Below are positions 8,152 to 15,726 of a stretch of DNA of 42,191 nt, in pieces. Both the position numbers and the translations under genes were made by a program. The notes beneath the pieces are model-generated. The model worked only from the letters and a program-made list of their open reading frames with translations, did not search any database and was not told the origin of the DNA. Each line of letters begins with the position of its first letter. The first letter of the stretch is position 1. This DNA is from Betaproteobacteria bacterium (lineage in GTDB: Bacteria > Pseudomonadota > Gammaproteobacteria > Burkholderiales > SG8-41): the NCBI GenBank assembly GCA_016192825.1, contig JACPTK010000039.1, positions 1 to 42,191 on the forward strand, written 5' to 3'.

Positions 8152-8553
8152 TCAGCGGCGGGCCTTCTCGCTGCGGAACACGGGGCCCCAGATCGGGTGC
8201 CCGGCCTCGCTCGCCGCGAGCTCGAAGGAAGGGTCGATGTCGAGCGCCGCGCGGAACTCGTCCCGGCATTGCCGCTCGCGCCCGGCCTGGCAGTGTATGA
8301 AGGCCAGGTACTTGTGGGCCCGGACCTGGTTCGAATCGCCCAGGCCGGCGTCGAGCGCGCTCTGGAGCCGCCGCGCCGATTCGTTGTAGCTGCCGTTCTC
8401 GTACGCGCCGATGCCGGCCTTGAGATCGGCGTCGCCCTCGTTGGCCTGGAACAGGCTGCTGATCTGCGCCTTCACTTCCCTGACGGGCGCGGACTCGCAG
8501 CCGGCCAGCCCCGCGGCGAGCGCCGCCGTCAGCATCAATCGAAACAGCGTCAT
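8152..8553 (-). CDS. TssQ-like lipoprotein with TPR-type helices
   Basis: A 133-residue lipoprotein: signal peptide and lipobox AAGLAGC, then about 110 residues with tetratricopeptide-like helices (YENGSYNESARRLQSALDAG and HKYLAFIHCQAGRERQCRDEFRAALDIDPSFEL). This resembles the family annotated as TssQ, a lipoprotein associated with some betaproteobacterial type VI secretion loci. No other type VI gene is in the window. It starts 13 bp after the cyclase stop, so the two are probably co-transcribed. Confidence 0.75.
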   Translation of the reverse strand: MTLFRLMLTAALAAGLAGCESAPVREVKAQISSLFQANEGDADLKAGIGAYENGSYNESARRLQSALDAGLGDSNQVRAHKYLAFIHCQAGRERQCRDEFRAALDIDPSFELAASEAGHPIWGPVFRSEKARR

Positions 8554-8566
8554 GGCATTCCCCCCG

Positions 8567-9727
8567 TCAGCGGAATTTGTGCCTAATTCTAATCCGGCCG
8601 CCGGATTTGGCGTCCACCACCTCCAAATAGGGCGCGAAATCGGTGTTCCTGATCTCGATGCGGTGACGGCCCGGCTCGACCTGCAGCTCCCGCAGCGGGG
8701 GCGCGACCCCGCGCTTCTGGCCGTCCACGTAGACCTCGCCCCAGGGTGTAATCGCGAAGTTGATCACCGCCGGGGCCATCGGCGCCGCCTCTTCCAGCGG
8801 CCTCCTGACGGTCGCCGGCTTCGCGGCGGGCGGGGCGGGTTTCGCGGCGGCGGGGGCGGACTTGACGGGCGCAGCCGCGGGCTGGGACTTCTCGGCAACC
8901 GGAGGTTTCGCGACTTCTTTCGCTGGCGCGGGCGCTGGCGCGGCGGCGATCCCCGCCGGCGGCGAGGGTGCCGCGACCGGTTCGGCTGGCGGCTGGCGGT
9001 TCAACCGCAGGACCGTCGCGATCGCCAGTATGGCGACGACCGCGAGCACGGTGCTGAGCCTCGGCTTGCGGCGCAGGCTGTCCGTGACGAACGCCGTGGA
9101 CAGCGAGAGCTTGTCGAGCGCCGCCGCGCGTTCGTGGGAAGCGGACCTGCCCTTGGGCGCCGTGGCGGCGGCCCGCTGCAGCGCCGAGCCGGTCGCCTGC
9201 ACGGCGTACACCTCGTGCTCGCGCACGTGCTTGTCGGTGCGCGAGCCCTCGTAATGAAACAGCTTGCCGTACTCCTCCGACAGGCGGGAGACCACCTCGT
9301 AGTAGGAGCGCGAGACCAGGATCTGGGCCGGCCCCGCAAAGCTCATCACGCGCTGCGCGACATTGATGCCGTCGCCGATGATATTGGGCTGGCCGTTGAT
9401 GTCCTTGACGAGCTTCACCGGCCCGAGATTGATGCCGAGGCGCAGCGTCAGTTCCGGGCCCGGCTCCAGCTGCACGGCGAGCGCGTCGCGCAGCGTGAGG
9501 CTCACGAACAGCGCGTCTTCCGGGTCGCCGAGGAAGTTCAGCGCCGCGCCGTCGCCGGTGTCGAGGATGATGCGGTCGTTGGGCGCGACGTTCGCCAGCG
9601 CCTCCGTGAGCAGGCCGTTCAGGCGCTCCTTGAGCTGGATCTGCTCGGCGACCGGTTTCTTGGAATACCCGACGATATCCAGAAACAGCACGCTGCAGAT
9701 GAAGGTGCGGTTGCTTGCGGCCTGCAT
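8567..9727 (-). CDS. class III adenylate/guanylate cyclase with membrane helix and PEGA-like tail
   Basis: 386 residues. The cyclase catalytic domain occupies about 1-180. Metal-binding aspartates are Asp17 (FLDIVGYS) and Asp59 (TGDGAALNF), and the transition-state pair Asn122/Arg126 is in GDGINVAQR, so it looks active. A membrane helix at about 224-241 (LSTVLAVVAILAIATVL) follows. A Pro/Ala/Lys-rich linker (about 245-315) and a PEGA-like beta domain (PWGEVYVDGQKRGVAPPLRELQVEPGRHRIEIRN) finish the protein, outside the cytoplasm if the cyclase is inside. Nucleotide specificity is not decided here. It is the first gene of the cyclase, TssQ-like, kinase trio. Confidence 0.88.
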   Translation of the reverse strand: MQAASNRTFICSVLFLDIVGYSKKPVAEQIQLKERLNGLLTEALANVAPNDRIILDTGDGAALNFLGDPEDALFVSLTLRDALAVQLEPGPELTLRLGINLGPVKLVKDINGQPNIIGDGINVAQRVMSFAGPAQILVSRSYYEVVSRLSEEYGKLFHYEGSRTDKHVREHEVYAVQATGSALQRAAATAPKGRSASHERAAALDKLSLSTAFVTDSLRRKPRLSTVLAVVAILAIATVLRLNRQPPAEPVAAPSPPAGIAAAPAPAPAKEVAKPPVAEKSQPAAAPVKSAPAAAKPAPPAAKPATVRRPLEEAAPMAPAVINFAITPWGEVYVDGQKRGVAPPLRELQVEPGRHRIEIRNTDFAPYLEVVDAKSGGRIRIRHKFR

Positions 9728-9743
9728 TTAGCGGGTGAGGCGC

Positions 9744-9841
9744 GACTCGTGATAGGTGACTCGTGAAGGCCGGGTTGGCAGTCGGCAGCCGTCAGTTGGC
9801 AGCCGCTGCAAACTGCCCACCGCAAACTGCAAACTGATCAT
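9744..9841. repeat. 7-bp-period array between metG and the cyclase gene
   Basis: Fourteen contiguous heptamers in register, for example GACTCGT, GATAGGT, GACTCGT, then CAGTCGG, CAGCCGT, CAGTTGG, then TGCAAAC, CGCAAAC, TGCAAAC. The unit drifts along the array but the period stays at 7. It starts 16 bp from the cyclase start and stops about 15 bp short of the metG stop codon. No ORF or promoter was recognised in it. Confidence 0.75.
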
Positions 9842-9856
9842 CCCTCATTCCTCGCG

Positions 9857-12007
9857 TCACTTGACGCGCATGCCGGGCTCGGCGCCGGAATCCGGGCTGA
9901 GGAGGAACAGCCCCGGGCCGTCGCCGCTCGCGGCGAGCACCATGCCCTCGGAGACCCCGAACTTCATCTTGCGCGGCGCGAGATTCGCGACCACGACCGT
10001 CAGGCGGCCATTGAGCTTCCCGGGATCATAGGCGGTCTTGATGCCCGCGAACACCGTTTTCGTTACGCCGCCGACGTCGAGCGTCAGCTTGAGGAGTTTG
10101 TCCGCGCCCTCCACCTGCTCCGCGTTGACGATTCGCGCGATGCGCAGGTCCACCTTGTTGAAATCGTCAATCGTCAGGAGCGTGCTTGCGCTCGAACTTT
10201 TCCCTTCGCCCCCAGGGGCAGGGGGAAGGGGCGAGGGTGGGGCTTGCGTGCTCACGGGGCCCTCCGTTTTCTTCGTGACGTGCGCCTGGTGCTCGGCGTG
10301 ACGCTGTTGCGAGTGGGGCGGCGGCACCGGCTGCAGGCTTTCTTTGTTGGCCTCGACCAAAGCGGCGATCTGCTTCGCATCGACGCGGGTCATGAGGTGC
10401 TTGTACGGACCTATCCGTTTTGGAATGGTGTTCAAATCGTCCCAAACAAAGTCGCGTTTCATGCCAAAAAGATCTCGCGCAACCCTTGCGGCAAGGTTGG
10501 GCAGGATTGGGGCCAGCAGGATGCTCATGACGTAGAACCCATGAATTGCACGCGAACAGATCTCATGCAGCTCTTTGGCCCGCGCAGGGTCTTTCGCTAG
10601 CTCCCAAGGTCTAGCGCCATCAAACGCCTTGTTGATCCGGTCGGCCAATTCCATGACATGGCGAATGCCCTTGCCGAACGCTCTCGGGTCATAGGATTCG
10701 CTTCCAACCAAAACACCTTCCGTACGTGCGCCCTCAATCAACGGGTCGCTCGATTGTCGCGCCGCGGCAACGTCAATTGCCCCCTGAAAATGGTCCGTCA
10801 AGAAACGGGCTGCGCGGCTGGCGATGTTGACGTATTTCCCAACGAGATCGCTGTTGACCCGCGCGACGAAATCATCAAGGCGAAGGTCGATGTCCTCCAT
10901 CGTGGGCCCCAGCTTGGTAGCGTAGTAGTAGCGCAGCCACTCGGGGTTGAGCCCCTGCTTCAGATAGCTCTCGGCGGTGATGAAGGTGCCGCGCGACTTG
11001 GACATCTTCTCGCCGTTGACGGTGAGAAAGCCGTGGGCATGGATATGGGTGGGAGTCCGGAAGCCCGCCCGCTCCAGCATTGCCGGCCAGAAGAGGGCAT
11101 GGAAGTAGAGAATGTCCTTGCCGATGAAATGGATCATCTCGGTGCCGGCGTCCCTGCTCTTCACGGCGTCGGTGAATTCGGCGAAATCGATGTTATTCCG
11201 CGCGCAGAGGTTCCTGAAGCTGGCGAAGTAGCCAATCGGCGCGTCGAGCCAGACGTAGAAGTACTTGCCGGGGGCGCCGGGGATCTCGAAACCGAAGTAG
11301 GGCGCGTCGCGCGAGATGTCCCAGTCGGCCAGACCGGCCTTGAACCATTCGTCGAGCTTGTTCGCGGCCTCCGGCTGAAGGGTGCCCACGCCGCGGGTCC
11401 ACCGCTTGAGGAAATCGGTGGAATTGCCGAGCTTGAAGAAGAAGTGCTCCGATTGCTTCTTGACCGGCTTGGCGCCCGAGATCGCCGAGTAGGGGTTCTT
11501 CAGGTCGGTCGGCGCGTAGGTCGCGCCGCAGGCCTCGCACGCGTCGCCGTACTGGTCGCGGGCGCCGCACTTCGGGCACTCGCCCTTGATGAATCGGTCC
11601 GGCAGGAACAGGTTCCTGACCGGGTCGAAATACTGCTCGATCGGCCGCCGCTCGATCATTCCGGCGCCGTCGAGCTTGCGGTAAAACTCGTAGGCGAGCT
11701 CGCGGTTCTCCGGCGAATGGGTCGAGTAGTAGTTGTCGAACTCGACGTGGAAGCCCGCGAAGTCGCGCTTGTGCTCCTCGTGCACGCGCGCGATCAAGGC
11801 TTCCGGCGTGACGCCGTCCTGCTCGGCGCGCAGCATGATGGGCGTGCCGTGCGTGTCGTCCGCGCAGCAGTAATGCACCTCGTGGCCCTGCATCCGCTGG
11901 AAGCGCACCCAGATGTCGGTCTGGATGTACTCCACCAGGTGGCCGAGGTGGATCGCCCCGTTGGCGTACGGCAGGGCGGAGGTCAGGAAAATGCGGCGTT
12001 TGCCCAT
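9857..12007 (-). CDS. metG: methionyl-tRNA synthetase
   Basis: A 716-residue MetRS charging tRNA-Met with methionine. The class I signature is HLGH (20-23) and KMSKS is at 334-338. The zinc knuckle uses Cys144, 147, 157 and 160. The anticodon-binding helical domain follows, and an EMAP-II/Arc1p-like C-terminal tRNA-binding/dimerisation domain starts at about 611 ([14 protein letters not shown]). The ATG giving [17 protein letters not shown] matches the family; an ATG 30 bp upstream would add ten residues. The linker at 560-610 is unusual: residues 591-603 ([13 protein letters not shown]) are encoded by a C/G-rich palindromic element of intergenic-repeat type, inserted in frame. Divergently transcribed from apbC. 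Confidence 0.97.
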   Translation of the reverse strand: MGKRRIFLTSALPYANGAIHLGHLVEYIQTDIWVRFQRMQGHEVHYCCADDTHGTPIMLRAEQDGVTPEALIARVHEEHKRDFAGFHVEFDNYYSTHSPENRELAYEFYRKLDGAGMIERRPIEQYFDPVRNLFLPDRFIKGECPKCGARDQYGDACEACGATYAPTDLKNPYSAISGAKPVKKQSEHFFFKLGNSTDFLKRWTRGVGTLQPEAANKLDEWFKAGLADWDISRDAPYFGFEIPGAPGKYFYVWLDAPIGYFASFRNLCARNNIDFAEFTDAVKSRDAGTEMIHFIGKDILYFHALFWPAMLERAGFRTPTHIHAHGFLTVNGEKMSKSRGTFITAESYLKQGLNPEWLRYYYATKLGPTMEDIDLRLDDFVARVNSDLVGKYVNIASRAARFLTDHFQGAIDVAAARQSSDPLIEGARTEGVLVGSESYDPRAFGKGIRHVMELADRINKAFDGARPWELAKDPARAKELHEICSRAIHGFYVMSILLAPILPNLAARVARDLFGMKRDFVWDDLNTIPKRIGPYKHLMTRVDAKQIAALVEANKESLQPVPPPHSQQRHAEHQAHVTKKTEGPVSTQAPPSPLPPAPGGEGKSSSASTLLTIDDFNKVDLRIARIVNAEQVEGADKLLKLTLDVGGVTKTVFAGIKTAYDPGKLNGRLTVVVANLAPRKMKFGVSEGMVLAASGDGPGLFLLSPDSGAEPGMRVK
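10197..10242. repeat. GC-rich palindromic element inside metG
   Basis: Within the metG linker the plus strand has a C-rich run followed by CCCAGGGGCAGGGGGAAGGGG and a partially self-complementary flank (CTTCGCCCC...GGGGCGA). This composition is typical of repetitive extragenic palindromes that normally lie between genes. Here it is translated as a Pro/Gly-rich stretch without breaking the frame. Confidence 0.5.
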
Positions 12008-12236
12008 TGATTGCAGGCACTTAAAAGGAGGGTGCATTGTAACAAAGGGCTCCCGCGTCCCCTGCGCGCGCACGCGGCGTGGAAAAACCGCGTGGATGTA
12101 GTGGAGATGACGCGCGCGCCGATAGGCGCACCGCCCGCAATTGTTTAGAATCGCGCCCTACAAGGAGTTTGTCGCGCTGTGCGCCGACAGACTCCTGATT
12201 CGAGACTGCCGGCGGAGACATTTACGGATAGGAAAT

Positions 12237-13325
12237 ATGGCCATCACAGAGCAGCAGGTTCAGGACGCGCTCAGGAAACTGGTCGATCCCAATACCCGGA
12301 AGGATTTCGTCTCCACCAAGTCGGCGCGCAACATGAGGGTGGACGGCGACAAGGTGTCGGTGGAAATCCTGCTGGGCTATCCCGCGAAGAGCCAGCTCGG
12401 GCCGATCCGCGAGCAGGTGACGAAGGCCCTCAAGGCGATCCCGGGCATCGGCGCCGTCAACGTCGACGCGCAGATGAAGATCGTCTCGCACGCGGTGCAG
12501 CGGGGCGTGAAGCTCGTGCCCAGCATCAAGAACATCATCGCGGTGGCTTCCGGCAAGGGCGGCGTCGGCAAGAGCACGGTGGCGGTGAACCTTGCGCTCG
12601 CGCTCGCCGCCGAGGGCGCGTCGGTCGGGGTGCTGGACGCCGACATCTACGGCCCCTCGCAGCCCACCATGCTCGGCATCCGCGGCCGCCCGGAATCGCG
12701 CGACGGCAAGTCCCTGGAGCCGATGGAGGGCCACGGCGTGCAGGCCATGTCCATCGGCTTTCTGATCGACCTGGAGACCCCCATGGTCTGGCGCGGCCCG
12801 ATGGTGACCCAGGCGCTGGAGCAGCTGCTCAACGAGACCAAGTGGCGGGAGGTGGATTACCTGGTGGTGGACCTGCCGCCAGGAACGGGCGACATTCAGC
12901 TGACGCTTGCCCAGCGCGTTCCGGTCACCGGCGCAATCATCGTCACCACGCCGCAGGACATCGCCCTGATGGATGCCCGCAAGGGGCTCAAGATGTTCGA
13001 GAAGGTGGGCATCCCCATCCTCGGCATCGTCGAGAACATGAGCACACACGTCTGTTCGAAGTGCGGCCACGAGGAGCACATCTTCGGAGAAGGGGGCGGG
13101 GAGCGCATGGGCAAGGATTACAACGTCGAGTTGCTGGGCGCGCTGCCGCTCGACATCCACATCCGCGAGCAGGCCGACTCCGGCAAGCCGACGGTGGTCG
13201 CCGACCCCGACGGCCGTGTCTCGCAGACCTACAAGCAAATCGCCCGGCGGGTGGCAGTCATGATCGCCGAGAAGGCGCAGGACCATACGGCGGCGTTTCC
13301 CAAGATCGTCGTTCAAAACACCTGA
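12237..13325 (+). CDS. apbC: iron-sulfur cluster carrier protein ApbC/Mrp
   Basis: A 362-residue P-loop NTPase that carries and transfers [4Fe-4S] clusters. The N-terminal MIP18/DUF59 domain (about 1-85) is followed by the MinD/Mrp ATPase domain with deviant Walker A GKGGVGKS (106-113), VLDADIYGPSQP, and the cluster-binding CxxC at Cys273/Cys276 (CSKCG). I chose the ATG at 12237 because AGGA lies 7 bp upstream and the protein then begins like the family (MAITEQQVQDAL). A longer in-frame TTG start at 12141 is unlikely. Adjacent to and divergent from metG, a common betaproteobacterial arrangement. Confidence 0.95.
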   Translation: MAITEQQVQDALRKLVDPNTRKDFVSTKSARNMRVDGDKVSVEILLGYPAKSQLGPIREQVTKALKAIPGIGAVNVDAQMKIVSHAVQRGVKLVPSIKNIIAVASGKGGVGKSTVAVNLALALAAEGASVGVLDADIYGPSQPTMLGIRGRPESRDGKSLEPMEGHGVQAMSIGFLIDLETPMVWRGPMVTQALEQLLNETKWREVDYLVVDLPPGTGDIQLTLAQRVPVTGAIIVTTPQDIALMDARKGLKMFEKVGIPILGIVENMSTHVCSKCGHEEHIFGEGGGERMGKDYNVELLGALPLDIHIREQADSGKPTVVADPDGRVSQTYKQIARRVAVMIAEKAQDHTAAFPKIVVQNT

Positions 13326-13384
13326 CCGGGGCGGACGATCACGCGCCGCCGCGGTCTGCTCGCGTTCGCCCGGGTTCCTCCGCT

Positions 13385-13710
13385 CGGGACGGCATTTTGC
13401 GACTCCGCGCAGAACTGCTACTGCCTGAACCTCGACAAAGGCTGGGTCAACGACGACCCCGCCTGGGACCGGCGCAATCCAGGCTACGTGCAAACCGACG
13501 ATCACCCGGTGGTATGCATCAGGACGACGCCAAGGCCTATGCCGCCTGGCTTTCGCGCAAGACCGGGATGAGCTATCGGTTGCTCACCGAGGCGGAATGG
13601 GGGTACGCGGCGCGCTGGCTCCAGCACAGCGCGCCCCTGGAGCGACGACCCGCATGACGCCTGCCTGCACGCGAACATCGGCGACCGCATGCGGAACCCG
13701 CAACTCGCAT
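13385..13710 (+). pseudogene. remnant of a formylglycine-generating enzyme (SUMF1/FGE-sulfatase) gene
   Basis: Translated pieces in successive frames give the conserved FGE core: NCYCLNLDKGW and DDPAWDRRNPGYVQTDDHPVVC, then after a frameshift near 13520 DDAKAYAAWLSRKTG.SYRLLTEAEW.YAAR. After a second shift near 13625 comes DDPHDACLHANIGDRMRN. The N- and C-terminal parts are missing. Such enzymes oxidise a cysteine or serine of sulfatases to formylglycine, or have other mononuclear-metal roles. No sulfatase is nearby. At least two frameshifts and truncation make it a clear pseudogene. Confidence 0.8.
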
Positions 13711-13760
13711 GCACGCCCGTCACGGCCCGCGAGGGCGGCGGGCGGGCGTGGCGTAACGAA

Positions 13761-13789
13761 TTGACCTGTAGGTACGAGTGGACTAGAAT
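13761..13789 (+). promoter_or_regulatory. sigma-70 promoter of the Phd/PIN module
   Basis: TTGACC (13761-13766) and TAGAAT (13784-13789) are separated by 17 bp, close to consensus, 31 bp before the antitoxin ATG. A short GCTAGC...GATAGC imperfect repeat follows and could be an autoregulatory site. Confidence 0.65.
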
Positions 13790-13820
13790 TAGCTAGCCTC
13801 GATAGCCACCGGAACAATTC

Positions 13821-14060
13821 ATGGAAAAGATCAACATCCACGACGCCAAGACCCGCCTCTCGCAGCTCGTCGAGCGCGCGGAGGCGGGCGAGGAAATCGT
13901 GATTGCCCGCGCGGGGCGGCCGGTCGCCCGCCTCGCGCCGCTCGCGCCGCGCCGGGGGCCGCGCAAGCTGGGCCTGCTGGACGGACGCTTTCGTATTCCG
14001 GACGATTTCAACGCCCCCTTGCCCGAGGAGCTGCTGCAGGCATTTTTCGGCGGGCGTTGA
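13821..14060 (+). CDS. Phd/YefM-type antitoxin
   Basis: 79 residues. The N-terminal half is a textbook prevent-host-death antitoxin: INIHDAKTRLSQLVERAEAGEEIVIARAGRPVARLAP, the DNA-binding and dimerisation part. The C-terminal 35 residues are the toxin-neutralising tail. It ends in TGATG shared with the toxin start, so the two are translationally coupled. It probably represses the promoter directly upstream. Confidence 0.92.
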   Translation: MEKINIHDAKTRLSQLVERAEAGEEIVIARAGRPVARLAPLAPRRGPRKLGLLDGRFRIPDDFNAPLPEELLQAFFGGR

Positions 14061-14446
14061 TGCGGCTGTTGGTAGACACGCACCTGCTGCTCTGGTCGGT
14101 GGCGGCCAGCCGCAAACTGCCGGCCGTCGTGCGCGAGCTGCTGACGGAACCGGCCAATACGGTGCTCTACAGCGCGGCGAGCGTGTGGGAGATTGCCATC
14201 AAGAGCGGCTTGCGGCGCTCCGATTTCCGCGTCGATCTTCCGCGCTTGCTGCGCGCATTCTCCCAGGCCGGGTTCGCCGAGTTGCCGGTTACCGCGGCGC
14301 ACGCCGCGCGGGTCGGCTCGTTGCCCGACCTGCACAAAGACCCCTTCGATCGGCTGTTGGTCGCACAGGCGCTGACCGAGCCGGCCGTCCTGTTGACCAA
14401 TGACTCGCAGCTCGACGGCTACGGGACTCAGGTTCGCGTCGTCTAG
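14060..14446 (+). CDS. PIN-domain ribonuclease toxin (VapC-like)
   Basis: 128 residues with the PIN acidic residues in place: Asp6 ([10 protein letters not shown]), the central Glu (SVWEIAIK), and [11 protein letters not shown] with its Asp. PIN toxins cleave RNA, often t[15 protein letters not shown] is typical of toxins paired with Phd/YefM antitoxins. The ATG at 14060 overlaps the antitoxin TGA by one base. The pair sits between the FGE remnant and dcd, splitting what is usually a tight housekeeping neighbourhood, which fits an inserted module. Confidence 0.92.
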   Translation: MRLLVDTHLLLWSVAASRKLPAVVRELLTEPANTVLYSAASVWEIAIKSGLRRSDFRVDLPRLLRAFSQAGFAELPVTAAHAARVGSLPDLHKDPFDRLLVAQALTEPAVLLTNDSQLDGYGTQVRVV

Positions 14447-14451
14447 AATTC

Positions 14452-14500
14452 CCTCAATCCTGATCGCTCAATCCCCAATCCTGATGTCAATCAAATCCGA
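14452..14500 (+). repeat. 7-bp-period array overlapping the dcd start codon
   Basis: The units CCTCAAT, CCTGATC, GCTCAAT, CCCCAAT, CCTGATG, TCAATCA run without interruption from just after the toxin stop into dcd. The dcd ATG lies in the fifth unit. The array therefore forms the leader, and there is no recognisable Shine-Dalgarno in it. Confidence 0.6.
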
Positions 14501-15056
14501 CCGCTGGATCCGCCGCATGGCGCGCGAGCGGCGCATGATCGAGCCGTTCGAGCCGGGCCAGATCCGGGAAGTGCAGGGGCGCAAGGTGGTGTCGTACGGC
14601 ACCTCGAGCTACGGCTACGACGTGCGGTGCGCAGCCGAATTCAAGATCTTCACCAACATCAATTCGACGATCGTCGACCCCAAGGCGTTCGACGAGAAGT
14701 CGTTCGTGGACTTCAAGGGCGAGGTCTGCATCATCCCGCCCAATTCCTTCGCCCTGGCCCGCACGGTGGAGTACTTCCGGGTGCCGCGCAACATCCTGAT
14801 CGCCTGCCTCGGCAAGAGCACCTACGCCCGCTGCGGCATCATCGTCAACGTCACCCCCCTCGAGCCCGAGTGGGAGGGGCACGTGACCCTGGAGTTCTCC
14901 AACACCACGCCGCTGCCGGCGAAGATCTACGCGAACGAGGGCGTGGCCCAGGTGATCTTCCTTGAAGCGCAGCCGGACGACATTTGCGAGACCTCCTACA
15001 GGGACCGGGGCGGCAAGTATCAGGGGCAGGTGGGCGTCACGCCGCCCAAGGTCTGA
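14484..15056 (+). CDS. dcd: dCTP deaminase
   Basis: A 190-residue enzyme converting dCTP to dUTP and ammonia for thymidylate synthesis; a cytoplasmic trimer in known members. The conserved blocks are all present: SSYGYDVR (41-48), GKSTYARCG (110-118), and [22 protein letters not shown] with the catalytic Glu137. The C-terminal GGKYQGQ lid is also present. The ATG at 14484 gives the usual MSIKSDRWI start. Length is as expected. Confidence 0.96.
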   Translation: MSIKSDRWIRRMARERRMIEPFEPGQIREVQGRKVVSYGTSSYGYDVRCAAEFKIFTNINSTIVDPKAFDEKSFVDFKGEVCIIPPNSFALARTVEYFRVPRNILIACLGKSTYARCGIIVNVTPLEPEWEGHVTLEFSNTTPLPAKIYANEGVAQVIFLEAQPDDICETSYRDRGGKYQGQVGVTPPKV

Positions 15057-15560
15057 TCAATCCGGACGCGTCGCGCCGGTTGATCTCCGGGCGTTCGAGC
15101 CGGCCGAAGCGGCCGCTCAACGCCCGGCATTCGGCAGATACATCGTGCCGGCATGTCTCTCGAGGTTTGCTCAGGCCGAAGCGATTGTCCGGCGGACAGC
15201 AAAAGCCGGCCGAAGCGGCCGCCCAACGCCCGGCGGCGGAACTTCCCCGGGCCATTCAGGTTGACGCCGACCCCTCCCAAACTGCACTTCCATTTAGCAG
15301 CTTGTCGGGACAGCGAAAGCCCGACAAGCTGCTAGGACGGCCGTTCCCGTCCGCCGGCGACGCGCGCGCGGCAATCCACGTCGGTCGGTTCGCGCCACGT
15401 TGCCCCGGTTGCTTGAGCAGCGCCGGTGGCGTTGCCGATGGCGCTTGGCGGCTGCCACATTGCTCCTCGCTCGACTCCGCCGCGGCTTTCCAGCGACGAG
15501 GCTTGCGTTGCGTACTCCGCACACGCGGCGGAAAATTTTCCCGCGGCCTTGAAAAAACTC
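15057..15560. repeat. repeat-rich intergenic region: 31-bp direct repeat and a perfect 15-bp hairpin
   Basis: No gene was recognised between dcd and the decarboxylase leader. A 31-bp unit at 15098-15128 recurs at 15204-15234 with one mismatch; its core GCCGGCCGAAGCGGCCGC is itself nearly palindromic. At 15295-15309 TAGCAGCTTGTCGGG pairs perfectly with 15320-15334 across a 10-nt loop. That hairpin has no T-run, so it does not look like a standard terminator. Confidence 0.6.
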
Positions 15561-15588
15561 TTGATTCCTGGTACCGCGACCCTATAAT
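15561..15588 (+). promoter_or_regulatory. strong sigma-70 promoter for the decarboxylase
   Basis: TTGATT (15561-15566) and a perfect TATAAT (15583-15588) with a 16-bp spacer. Transcription would start near 15595, leaving a leader of about 130 nt that includes the 21-codon ORF at 15643. Confidence 0.7.
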
Positions 15589-15642
15589 TCGCGGAAGTTT
15601 TGCAGTTTCGTGACGCGCGCTGGAGAGTCGAAGGAAACGAGC

Positions 15643-15708
15643 ATGACAGTGGCAAGCAAGCGCCGACTGACGGCGGAAGTCGTTGTTCGGGACGTGCCGG
15701 AAAGCTAG
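15643..15708 (+). CDS. 21-residue leader peptide ORF upstream of the decarboxylase
   Basis: ATG with AAGGA 7 bp upstream, encoding MTVASKRRLTAEVVVRDVPES and ending 18 bp before the decarboxylase ATG. It lies wholly between a good promoter and the decarboxylase. Leader peptides control some ornithine decarboxylase operons (the speF leader in enterobacteria), so a regulatory role is possible. There is no sequence similarity that I can assert. It could also be an accidental short frame. Confidence 0.4.
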   Translation: MTVASKRRLTAEVVVRDVPES

Positions 15709-15726
15709 GTCTCAAGGAGAACATTG

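Noticed and set aside
8152-8553. Part of a type VI secretion cluster
   Set aside because: Only the TssQ-like lipoprotein is present; no tss structural gene lies in the window.
12071-12094. 7-bp stem CACGCGG/CCGCGTG between metG and apbC as a terminator
   Set aside because: The genes diverge here, so no terminator is expected, and no T-run follows.
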